This document shows positions 19,207 to 28,503 of a DNA stretch of 64,000 bases, in pieces. This stretch comes from Marinobacterium ramblicola (GTDB taxonomy: Bacteria > Pseudomonadota > Gammaproteobacteria > Pseudomonadales > Balneatricaceae), in NCBI RefSeq assembly GCF_019084545.1, contig NZ_JAHREP010000001.1, forward strand, positions 62,001 to 126,000, in the 5' to 3' direction. The first letter of the stretch is position 1. The number at the start of each line of letters is the position of its first letter. The translations under genes were made by a program, and so were the position numbers. The notes beneath the pieces were generated by a model. That model ran no database searches, was not told where the DNA came from, and saw only the letters and a list, made by a program, of their open reading frames with translations.

Positions 19207-20280
19207 TCAGCGCGTGCGGGCAATGTGCGGATGAGCTTCCAGCGCGGTTACCAGGCGCTCCATCTCCTCATCCGTTCCGACCGAGATGCGCAGATAATCT
19301 GCAATCGCCGGCTTGTTGAAGTGACGTACCAAGATCTTTCGTTCGCGCAGGTAGCTCATCAGCTCGGCGCCGCCAAGCTGGCAGTGGCGCGCGAACAGGA
19401 AGTTGGTGCTGGAGGGTAGCACGGAAAAGCCCAGCTCCTCGAGCTGCCGGGCGCTACGGTCTCGGGTTTCGATGATCTGCTCGCAGGTGCGTATGAAGTA
19501 CTGCTGGTCCGATAGTGAGGCGCATGCCGCTTCGATTGCGAGCATATCCAGCGGGTATGAGTTGAAGCTGTTTTTTACCCGCTCCAGAGCATCGATCAGT
19601 TCCGGGTGGCCGAAGGCAAAGCCGATGCGCAGGCCGGCAAGTGAGCGCGATTTGGAGAAGGTCTGCACGACCAGCAGGTTTGGGTAGGCGGCGATCAGCG
19701 TCTTGGCACTCTCGCCACCGAAGTCGATATAGGCTTCGTCGACCAGGACCAGGCTGTCGGTATTGCGCTGCAATAGTGCCTCGATCTCGTCGAGTTCTAC
19801 GGCGATCCCGGTGGGGGCATTGGGATTGGCAAAAATGATTCCACCATTGTCGATAGCATAATCGCTCAGGCGAATGCGGAACTGCTCGTCGAGCGGCACC
19901 TTGCGGAACTCGATATCAAATAGATTGGCATAGACGTCGTAGAAGCTGTAGCTGATTCCCGGCATCAGCAGGGGGCGAGGCTGGCGGAAAAAGGCCATGA
20001 AGGCCAGTGCCAATACCTCGTCAGAGCCGTTGCCTACAAATACCTGCTCCTGGCTCAGCTCGTACTCCCTTGCCAACGCTTCTTTCAGCCTGCTTGCGTT
20101 GGGGTCGGGGTAGAGGCGCAGACGTTCGGTCGGGAAGTGTCTGAGTGCATCCGAAACGGCTGGAGAGGGTGGGTAAGGGTTTTCGTTGGTATTCAGTTTG
20201 GTCAGCCCTTCGATGCGCGGCTGTTCACCGGGAGTGTAGGGCTCCAGTGACTGAATGGCGGGACTCCAGAATCTGTTCAT
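19207..20280 (-). CDS. hisC: histidinol-phosphate aminotransferase
   Basis: This 357-residue PLP-dependent class I/II aminotransferase makes L-histidinol phosphate from imidazole-acetol phosphate. It has the early TKLNTNENPYPPSP block, NPNAPTG, and the PLP lysine in QTFSKSRSLAGLRIGF near residue 218. The C-terminal arginine region RISVGTDEEM fits HisC. It is not next to other his genes, so it may be a second HisC copy or a broad-specificity aromatic aminotransferase. Family confidence is high and exact substrate confidence moderate. Confidence 0.88.
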   Translation of the reverse strand: MNRFWSPAIQSLEPYTPGEQPRIEGLTKLNTNENPYPPSPAVSDALRHFPTERLRLYPDPNASRLKEALAREYELSQEQVFVGNGSDEVLALAFMAFFRQPRPLLMPGISYSFYDVYANLFDIEFRKVPLDEQFRIRLSDYAIDNGGIIFANPNAPTGIAVELDEIEALLQRNTDSLVLVDEAYIDFGGESAKTLIAAYPNLLVVQTFSKSRSLAGLRIGFAFGHPELIDALERVKNSFNSYPLDMLAIEAACASLSDQQYFIRTCEQIIETRDRSARQLEELGFSVLPSSTNFLFARHCQLGGAELMSYLRERKILVRHFNKPAIADYLRISVGTDEEMERLVTALEAHPHIARTR

Positions 20281-20492
20281 TGCGGATCGCTCTGTGTGTT
20301 GCAGTGTGCGCTTGAATATAGAGCAGGCAAGGATAGCAGAGCTGTCACAGGTGGAGAAGCGCCAGGTCTTGCGCTCCGTTATGGGGGAGAGCGGCTATAG
20401 TGGAGTCAGTAATCCTGTAATCAGCAGCGTTGTATTGTTTGCGCCCGGCGCTGGTAGAATTGCGCTGGAGATTCTGAGATCTGTCTGTAGGG

Positions 20493-21269
20493 GTGGATTT
20501 GCGCCAGTTTAAGCACAAGTATCTTGATGTTCGTCGATTTGGCAGCGAGCTGTTGTTGGCGGCTTTGCTGTTCCTGTCCGTGTATCTGATCTCATCCGAG
20601 CTGGATCTTGCCGACTCTCTTTACGCCTGGACGCGCCACTTTGAGGCGATAAATCTGGACGAGTTGCTGATCAGCCTCTGTCTGGTTGGCCCGTTCTATC
20701 TTATGCTCTTTGCTTATCGCCGTTTGTTGGAGATTCGTGCGTTGGTCGAGGAGGCCAATACCGATGTTCTGACCGGTATATTGAATCGACGGCGCGCCAT
20801 GGATGTGCTGTCGGGTGAGGTGCGTCGGGCGCATCGCTACAGGCGGAGGTTGTCGGTCATTCTTTTCGATATCGATCATTTCAAAGATATTAACGATGCC
20901 TTCGGCCATCCGGTGGGCGATCAGGTGTTGCGTCAGTTTGCTAGCCTTGTGGCCGGCCGGATACGTAACCTGGATCTATTGGCGCGCACCGGTGGTGAAG
21001 AGTTTATGGTCATTGCGACGGAAACGGCCGGCGAGGGGGCGGTCGAACTGGCCGAACGTTTGCGTATGGCGATCGAGTCCACCCATCTGGGGGTTGATCG
21101 AACGGTAACCGCCAGTTTCGGGGTGTCACAGCTGCGCCCGGGTGAGGGTTTTGCGGCGCTAATGCAAAGGGCTGACGAGCGTCTCTATTGGGCCAAGCGG
21201 GAGGGGCGTAATAGGGTGGCGGGGCCTCGTATGCAAAATGGCGCCAGTTCCTCTGATGCCACATCCTGA
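20493..21269 (+). CDS. membrane-bound diguanylate cyclase (GGEEF)
   Basis: This 258-residue protein has two N-terminal transmembrane helices (about 17-35 and 55-73) and a GGDEF domain from NTDVLTGILNRRRAM. The active-site loop is intact (ARTGGEEF), and an RNLD inhibitory I-site sits five residues before it. It is probably an active, feedback-inhibited producer of c-di-GMP. The GTG start overlaps a strong AGGGG sequence. A TTG 6 bases later (20499) would sit at a normal distance from that Shine-Dalgarno sequence and may be the true start. Confidence 0.88.
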   Translation: MDLRQFKHKYLDVRRFGSELLLAALLFLSVYLISSELDLADSLYAWTRHFEAINLDELLISLCLVGPFYLMLFAYRRLLEIRALVEEANTDVLTGILNRRRAMDVLSGEVRRAHRYRRRLSVILFDIDHFKDINDAFGHPVGDQVLRQFASLVAGRIRNLDLLARTGGEEFMVIATETAGEGAVELAERLRMAIESTHLGVDRTVTASFGVSQLRPGEGFAALMQRADERLYWAKREGRNRVAGPRMQNGASSSDATS

Positions 21270-21288
21270 ATCGGGGCGCGACCGCTGA

Positions 21289-21774
21289 CTACAGCATGTG
21301 CCGATCGAGCGCGCCAATGTCGAGCATCGGTGCCGCGTCGATTTGATCAGCCTCCAGCAGCCCCGATACATGTTCGAGCGCTGCTATTATCATCGACTGC
21401 TCCCACTCTTTGAGGCTGGTGAACTTCTCGACGAACCGGTCTTGCAATGTCCTTGGTGCCGATTTTAGCAACTCCATGCCGGCCTGTGTCGGGCAGGCGA
21501 GCACCTTGCGTTTATCGCTCTGGCTGCGCTCCCGTTTTACCAGTCCTTTCAGCTCCAGTCTGTCAAGAATGCTGGTAACAGTCGCCTGCGCCAGATTCAT
21601 CTTCTTTGCCAGTACACCAATGGTGATCGAGCCCTCGGTTTCGAGGGTCTGCATCGTCATCAGCTGAGGCATGGTCAGGCCAGTCATGCGGCTGAGTTGT
21701 TTGTCGTGCATGTCGGTTACACGAATGATCTGGCGCAAGAGCACCAGTACTTCCTGACTTCTAGGCATTGGCAT
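21289..21774 (-). CDS. MarR-family regulator, EctR-like
   Basis: This 161-residue MarR winged-helix protein has its HTH around residues 45-75 (MQTLETEGSITIGVLAKKMNL... then ATVTSILDRLELKGLVKRE). It is divergently transcribed from ectA across a 278-base region with two inverted repeats. That matches the position of the EctR1/CosR-type MarR repressors of ectoine operons, so control of ectABC-ask is inferred from context. It probably also binds its own promoter. Confidence 0.85.
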   Translation of the reverse strand: MPMPRSQEVLVLLRQIIRVTDMHDKQLSRMTGLTMPQLMTMQTLETEGSITIGVLAKKMNLAQATVTSILDRLELKGLVKRERSQSDKRKVLACPTQAGMELLKSAPRTLQDRFVEKFTSLKEWEQSMIIAALEHVSGLLEADQIDAAPMLDIGALDRHML

Positions 21775-21868
21775 CCGGGAGTTAGTCTGACGGGTGAATC
21801 AAATTCTGTTGCGGTTTTTAGCTTGATTTGCGGAGTGTCGCAATAGAAAGCTGGAATAATGTCGTAAA

Positions 21869-21892
21869 TATATTGTAACGCGAAACAATGTA
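21869..21892. promoter_or_regulatory. inverted repeat, candidate EctR operator
   Basis: TATATTGT (21869-21876), the spacer AACGCGAA, and ACAATGTA (21885-21892) form an inverted repeat with 7 of 8 matching positions. It is the right size for a MarR dimer and lies between the divergent regulator and ectA. Confidence 0.45.
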
Positions 21893-21986
21893 AAATTGCA
21901 CTTGTGTTTCGTAATTTGCGTTTAAGCTATTGAAAAACAAATATTATGTGCGAGATAGTATGTTTTATATACGATTGTATGTGTGG

Positions 21987-22017
21987 TTGATTAATGTTCA
22001 TCAATATGTTTTAAAAT
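21987..22017 (+). promoter_or_regulatory. candidate ectA promoter overlapping a second inverted repeat
   Basis: TTGATT (21987-21992) and TAAAAT (22012-22017), 19 bp apart, could be the -35 and -10 of ectA, with a start about 30 bases before its ATG. The -35 is the left arm of TTGAT-N8-ATCAA (21987-22004), so a repressor bound there would block the promoter. The long spacer makes the promoter call tentative. Confidence 0.35.
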
Positions 22018-22052
22018 AATAAGCATCGCAATGCTAAGCAATCAAGGACGCT

Positions 22053-23877
<1,825 letters not shown>

Positions 23878-23936
23878 GCCGGCAGCGGGTTAATTCAAAT
23901 TACTCATTTTCACAGCCCCTGGAGCAGGATGACGAC

Positions 23937-24344
23937 ATGATTGTACGTACGCTGAAAGAGTGTGCAGAAAACGGCCGCAAGATTTTTTCCGAAACCAATA
24001 CCTGGGATAGCACGCGGCTCTCTTTGAAAGATGATGGAATGGGGTTTTCCTTCCATATCACCAACATCTATCCCAACTCTGAGACCCATATTTGGTATCA
24101 GAATCACCTGGAGACCGTCTACTGCATCAGCGGTTCCGGTGAGGTGGAGACCCTGGCCGACGGCAAGATCTATAAGATCGAACCCGGTACGGTCTATATC
24201 CTTGATAAGAACGACCGTCATCTGTTGCGTGGTGGTCCGGAAGGGATGCAGGTTGCCTGTGCTTTCAATCCGCCGCTGAACGGCAAGGAGGTTCACGATG
24301 AGAATGGCGTCTATCCGCTCGAAGCGGAGGTCGTCAATGCCTGA
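23937..24344 (+). CDS. ectC: L-ectoine synthase
   Basis: This 135-residue cupin enzyme cyclises N-gamma-acetyl-diaminobutyrate to ectoine. EctC hallmarks are the N-terminal [16 protein letters not shown], the cupin strand [17 protein letters not shown] and the second motif [11 protein letters not shown]. Length is normal (about 130). Its last 8 bases overlap the start of the aspartokinase gene, implying translational coupling. Confidence 0.97.
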   Translation: MIVRTLKECAENGRKIFSETNTWDSTRLSLKDDGMGFSFHITNIYPNSETHIWYQNHLETVYCISGSGEVETLADGKIYKIEPGTVYILDKNDRHLLRGGPEGMQVACAFNPPLNGKEVHDENGVYPLEAEVVNA

Positions 24345-25797
24345 TCGGAAGCGTGCCGCAGCGGGATTGCACAGCGTCGAGAAGATTGGCGGCACCTCCA
24401 TGAGTCGATTCGCCGAACTGATGGATACGATCCTGATTGGCGGGCGCAAAGGGGCCGATCTTTATCAGCGGATCTTCGTGGTGTCTGCCTACGGCGGAAT
24501 GACCAATCTGCTGCTGGAGCATAAAAAGAGCGGGGAGCCCGGTGTCTACGGGCGTTTCGCCAACGGCGAGCAGGAAGCGAGCTGGCACGAATCGCTCGAC
24601 GGTGTGCAGCAGCGCATGCTGCAGATGAATGGCTCTCTGTTTGGTGAAAGCGAGACCTGCAAACGGGCGGATGCCTTTATCGCTGAGCGCATCGAAGGTG
24701 CGCGTAGCTGCATGCAGAATTTGCAGGCATTGTGCCGGTACGGTCATTTTCAGCTCACCGACCATTTGATGCGCGTACGTGAGATGCTGGCAGCGATTGG
24801 CGAGGCTCACAGCGCCCATAATACGGTGCTGGCACTGCGTGATGCCGGTGTTAATGCGCGACTGGTCGATCTGAGCGGCTGGCATGAACCTGAGCCGCGG
24901 CCATTCGAGGAGATGTTGGAGTATCACCTGAAAGATATCGATCTTGCCACGGAGCTGCCGATCGTTACCGGCTACACGCACTGCAAGGAAGGGCTGATGC
25001 GGACCTTCGATCGCGGCTACAGCGAGATGACGTTCAGCAAGATCGCCACCCTGACCAAGGCCAGGGAAGCGGTGATCCATAAGGAGTTTCATCTCAGTAC
25101 TGCCGACCCCGGCATCGTCGGTCTGGACCGTATCGTCACCATCGGCCGCACCAATTATGATGTGGCCGATCAGCTCTCCAATCTGGGTATGGAGGCGATT
25201 CATCCCAAGGCGGCCAAGGGGCTGCGTGAACTCGGTATCGAGCTGCGCATCAAGAATGCGTTCGAGCCCGAGCATGCGGGTACGCTGATCAGTCAGGACT
25301 ACTGCAGTGTCGAACCCTGTGTCGAGATCATCGCCGGTCGCACCGGGGTGATAGCGCTGGAGGTGTTCGATCAGGACATGTTGGGCGATATCGGTTATGA
25401 GATCGAGCTGCTGCAGCTGTTGCAGCAGCTAAAGCTCTCTGTGATCAGCCGGGACTCGGATGCCAACAGTCAGACCTACTATCTGTCCGGCACACGCAAG
25501 ATGATCAATCGGGCGGTGCGTCTGATCGGAGAGCGTTACAGTGGGGCAGAGGTGCAGTTGCACCGTGTTGCCATCGTATCGGCGATCGGCTCGGATCTGA
25601 AAGTGTCCGGTATTCTGGCGCGCACGGTGTCAGCGCTATCGGACGCCAATATCAGCGTGCAGGCGCTGCACCAGTCCGTACGTCAGGTTGAGATGCAAGC
25701 GATCGTCCGGGAAGAGGACTATGAGAGCGCGGTTAAAGCGATGCACCATGCCCTGATCGAGAAAGAGGAGCATGGGGATGTCATCTGCGCTGCCTGA
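24337..25797 (+). CDS. ask: ectoine-specific aspartokinase
   Basis: This 486-residue aspartokinase phosphorylates aspartate to feed aspartate semialdehyde to EctB. The kinase signature [10 protein letters not shown] lies near residues 18-27, and two C-terminal ACT regions (from about 340 and 405; [19 protein letters not shown]) are present. The ATG at 24337 has GGAGG 6 bases upstream and overlaps ectC. Such Ask_Ect enzymes, linked to ectABC, are thought to escape the feedback control of the housekeeping enzyme. No ectD follows. Confidence 0.93.
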   Translation: MPDRKRAAAGLHSVEKIGGTSMSRFAELMDTILIGGRKGADLYQRIFVVSAYGGMTNLLLEHKKSGEPGVYGRFANGEQEASWHESLDGVQQRMLQMNGSLFGESETCKRADAFIAERIEGARSCMQNLQALCRYGHFQLTDHLMRVREMLAAIGEAHSAHNTVLALRDAGVNARLVDLSGWHEPEPRPFEEMLEYHLKDIDLATELPIVTGYTHCKEGLMRTFDRGYSEMTFSKIATLTKAREAVIHKEFHLSTADPGIVGLDRIVTIGRTNYDVADQLSNLGMEAIHPKAAKGLRELGIELRIKNAFEPEHAGTLISQDYCSVEPCVEIIAGRTGVIALEVFDQDMLGDIGYEIELLQLLQQLKLSVISRDSDANSQTYYLSGTRKMINRAVRLIGERYSGAEVQLHRVAIVSAIGSDLKVSGILARTVSALSDANISVQALHQSVRQVEMQAIVREEDYESAVKAMHHALIEKEEHGDVICAA

Positions 25798-25860
25798 TCC
25801 TGGATCGTATTGAACCCGGCAGCCGGATGATCGGCCGCAATCAATACAGCTCATAAGCAG

Positions 25861-25896
25861 ATCGGCCCGCTGGCGTGTGGACGCGAGCGGGCCGAT
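25861..25896. terminator. hairpin between ask and the convergent small gene
   Basis: ATCGGCCCGCT (25861-25871) and AGCGGGCCGAT (25886-25896) form a perfect 11-bp stem with a 14-base loop. The T-runs on either side are weak, but the position between convergent genes supports a bidirectional terminator. Confidence 0.6.
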
Positions 25897-25915
25897 TCCG
25901 TTACAGATGAGGGGA

Positions 25916-26107
25916 TCAGATACGGTCGTCGTAACCGTCGCTGATCTGACGCGCCAGTGCTCTCTCTTCCATCAGATTTTCAATCTGACGGCGGCGTTTG
26001 CCGTCGTAGCGTTGGCGGGTCTGTGCCACTTCATCATCGTCTGTAAGCTGTTCGCTCCAGTCATCCAGGTCGTCCAGAGATTGATCGACGCGAATTTTGG
26101 TGCCCAT
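25916..26107 (-). CDS. small charged hypothetical protein
   Basis: A 63-residue acidic/basic protein (ATG at 26105-26107) with an Asp-rich N-terminal half (DDLDDWSEQLTDDDE) and a helical, Arg/Glu-rich C-terminal half (GKRRRQIENLMEERALARQ). It has no signal peptide or membrane helix. The organisation recalls the small PA3496-like family, but I cannot confirm this. A GTG five codons earlier is an alternative start. A hairpin after its stop and regular amino-acid composition support it as a real gene. Confidence 0.5.
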   Translation of the reverse strand: MGTKIRVDQSLDDLDDWSEQLTDDDEVAQTRQRYDGKRRRQIENLMEERALARQISDGYDDRI

Positions 26108-26260
26108 CGGCGGTATTCTCACGCTGAAAGTTAGCAGTACGCAGCATGCTGCGAATTCCTGGTTTTAAGAGTGAAAAACGCGACCCAGACACACTTGCGT
26201 TCGACTTGCGTTTTCCATACCTCTCTGGCGCGAATATAGATCAGCTTCGGCAAAAGCAGA

Positions 26261-26319
26261 AAATTGATTTTTGCTATCGATAAATTAAAAAAATCGTTTT
26301 TTAATCTATCGATCAATTT
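26261..26319. repeat. AT-rich nested palindrome downstream of phaC
   Basis: The inner repeat has 17-base arms (26276-26292 and 26297-26313) with one mismatch, bounded by ATCGAT and ending in A/T runs around the centre. An outer repeat AAATTGAT (26261-26268) / ATCAATTT (26312-26319) overlaps it. It lies 36 bases beyond the phaC stop. It may act as a terminator of unusual AT-only type, a cruciform or a protein-binding site. Confidence 0.6.
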
Positions 26320-26354
26320 GCCTGAGAGCCCCGTCATCCGGGCGTTTCAGCATA

Positions 26355-28088
26355 TCACTTCTCAAATACGTACTGTCCAGGTGCTGGGCAGATCGCAGTG
26401 TATCCAGCATCTGGATTCCCCATCGTCGGCGGTTCGACTTTCGCGCTCGAACGCTCCTCGAGCCATGCGCTCCAGGGTTCCCACCAGGAGCCCTCCTGCT
26501 GGGGGTAGCGATTGAGCCACTCGTCAGGGGAGATGTATTTGTCTTCGACACGGTTGAGCGCCATCCGGTAGCGGCGTCGCGGGTGGCCCGGTTCGCTGAC
26601 AATGCCTGCGTTATGGCCACCGCTGGTGAGCACGAAGGTGAGGTCGGTGCGTATCAAGCTGTGCAGTTTGTACACCGAACGCCAGGGCGCGACATGATCT
26701 TTTTCGGTGGCAACGCAGAAGACCGGTACGCGAATGTCGCGTAGCGAAACCGGACGATCGTCGACGATAAAACGCCCGCTGGCCAGGTCGTTGCGCAGGA
26801 ACATGCGTCTCAGGTATTGGGTGTGCATCTTGTAGGGCATGCGAGTGGAATCGGCGTTCCAGCTCATCAGGTCGTTCATGGTAGGGCGCTCACCGAGTAG
26901 ATACTCGCTGACGATGCGTGACCAGAGCAGATCGTAGGAGCGCAACAGGGTGAAAGCGCCCGCCATCTGGCTGGTGTCCAGATAGCCACGATCCCACATC
27001 ATGTCCTCCATATAGCTGAGCTGGCTCTCGTCGATAAACAGCATCAGCTCGCCGGCATCGGTAAAGTCGGTCTGTGCAGTGAACAGGGAGATGGACGCCA
27101 GACGCTCATCTTCGTCACGGGCCAGTGCGGCTGCGGTGGTCGCCAGTAGCGTGCCGCCCAGGCAATAGCCTGCGGCGTGTATCTTGCGGCCGGGCACAAT
27201 GGCATTGATCGCCTTCAGTGCATCACGCACACCCCGATTGATATAGTCCTTCATCGCCAGGTCACGATCTTCGGCATCGGGGTTGTGCCAGGAGATCATG
27301 AACACCGTGTGCCCCTGTTCAACCAGGTAACGCACCATGGAGTTGTGGGGCGACAGGTCCAGAATGTAATACTTCATGATCCACGCCGGCACGATCAGGA
27401 TAGGTTCGGCATACACCTCGGCGGTTTTCGGCGCGTACTGGATCAGCTCGATCAGGTTGTTGCGATACACCACCTGACCCTCAGTGGCCGCGAGGTTTTC
27501 GCCAACACAAAAATCCTTGCACTCGCGTGTGCGGCCCAACATATAGGACTGGAGATCCTCGAGCAGATTCTGCAACCCCTGTTGCAGGCTCCTGCCCCCG
27601 GTTTCGACGGCGCGATTGATGATCCTGGGGTTGGTCGTCGGGAAGTTGGTCGGTGACATCATGTCCAGCCACTGGCGGGCGGCAAAGTACACCACGTTTT
27701 CGTGATGCCGGCTGACACCCGGGATGCCCGTCGTGGCATAGTGCCACCACTGCTCGTGCATCAAGAAACCCTGAGCGATGGTGTTGAACGGGAATTTCGA
27801 CCAGGCAGGATCATCGAAGCGCCTGTCTTGAGTTCTCGGCTCGATCAGCGGTGTTATCTCCGGGTCGCCGGCGGCTCGGGCGCTCCAGATCAGGTAGGCT
27901 TGATGCTTGCGCACCAGGTTTTCCAGCAGCTCGCTGATTTTGCCGGGCGAATGACCCAGGTGGATCAGCCAGTCCAGGTATGCCAGGGTGAGCGAGGCTG
28001 GCGATATGCCCTGGGTAAACCTTCCTTCCAAGGCATGAATGACGCGATCGACACTATTTTTAAGCTCGGTAAAGCTGGTTTGAGACAT
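26355..28088 (-). CDS. phaC: class I poly(3-hydroxyalkanoate) synthase
   Basis: This 577-residue protein polymerises 3-hydroxyacyl-CoA into storage polyester at granule surfaces. It has an N-terminal PhaC domain (PTNFPTTNPRIINRAVETGG) and an alpha/beta-hydrolase domain. The lipase-like box GYCLGG places the catalytic Cys at residue 309, followed by the Asp (TEKDHVAPW) and His (SGGHNAG). The length fits class I, which works as a single subunit. No phaA, phaB or phasin gene is nearby, so monomer supply must be encoded elsewhere. Confidence 0.93.
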   Translation of the reverse strand: MSQTSFTELKNSVDRVIHALEGRFTQGISPASLTLAYLDWLIHLGHSPGKISELLENLVRKHQAYLIWSARAAGDPEITPLIEPRTQDRRFDDPAWSKFPFNTIAQGFLMHEQWWHYATTGIPGVSRHHENVVYFAARQWLDMMSPTNFPTTNPRIINRAVETGGRSLQQGLQNLLEDLQSYMLGRTRECKDFCVGENLAATEGQVVYRNNLIELIQYAPKTAEVYAEPILIVPAWIMKYYILDLSPHNSMVRYLVEQGHTVFMISWHNPDAEDRDLAMKDYINRGVRDALKAINAIVPGRKIHAAGYCLGGTLLATTAAALARDEDERLASISLFTAQTDFTDAGELMLFIDESQLSYMEDMMWDRGYLDTSQMAGAFTLLRSYDLLWSRIVSEYLLGERPTMNDLMSWNADSTRMPYKMHTQYLRRMFLRNDLASGRFIVDDRPVSLRDIRVPVFCVATEKDHVAPWRSVYKLHSLIRTDLTFVLTSGGHNAGIVSEPGHPRRRYRMALNRVEDKYISPDEWLNRYPQQEGSWWEPWSAWLEERSSAKVEPPTMGNPDAGYTAICPAPGQYVFEK

Positions 28089-28503
28089 GAATCGGGACTC
28101 CTTGCTTCTGGCAGCGTGGAAAGCCTTTCTACCTTGCCGCAGGTACGGACGCTGCCGGGCGCAGGTGGTTTAAGTTGCGCTGCGCTACGACATGACGACG
28201 ACGGCTGTCTATCCTTAATGGGCTGACGCTCAGTGGAATCACGCGACGCATTCAGTGCACTAGCTTAGGTGCGATTTCGACTAGGATCCAGATTGCGCGT
28301 TGCACAACGAAAAATGAACAGCTTTGGAAAGGATCCTGTCAGTCTGCGAGTATTGCGTTACTTGAATGAGATGACGAGTTGAAAAGATAGGTTCAGGTCA
28401 TGGATCTGTATTTTTGCTGCAGATGCGAAGAGATAGTATTGGATTCCTGATCCACAGTCAGACATATTCCGAAGATCAGTTGGACGAATACAGGAACTGT
28501 CGC
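28089..28503. promoter_or_regulatory. phaC-pat divergent control region
   Basis: A 415-base spacer between two divergent genes. The pat frame is open from 28414, but that extension lacks family similarity. A pseudo-palindrome TTG-C-GC...GC-A-CAA at 28293-28307 could bind a regulator. No near-consensus promoter was found, though AT-rich patches around 28310-28400 could hold one for pat. Confidence 0.45.

Noticed and set aside
21987-22004. TTGAT...ATCAA upstream of ectA considered as an FNR box
   Set aside because: The half sites are separated by 8 bases instead of 4, so FNR/ANR would not bind. It is kept only as a possible operator of another type.
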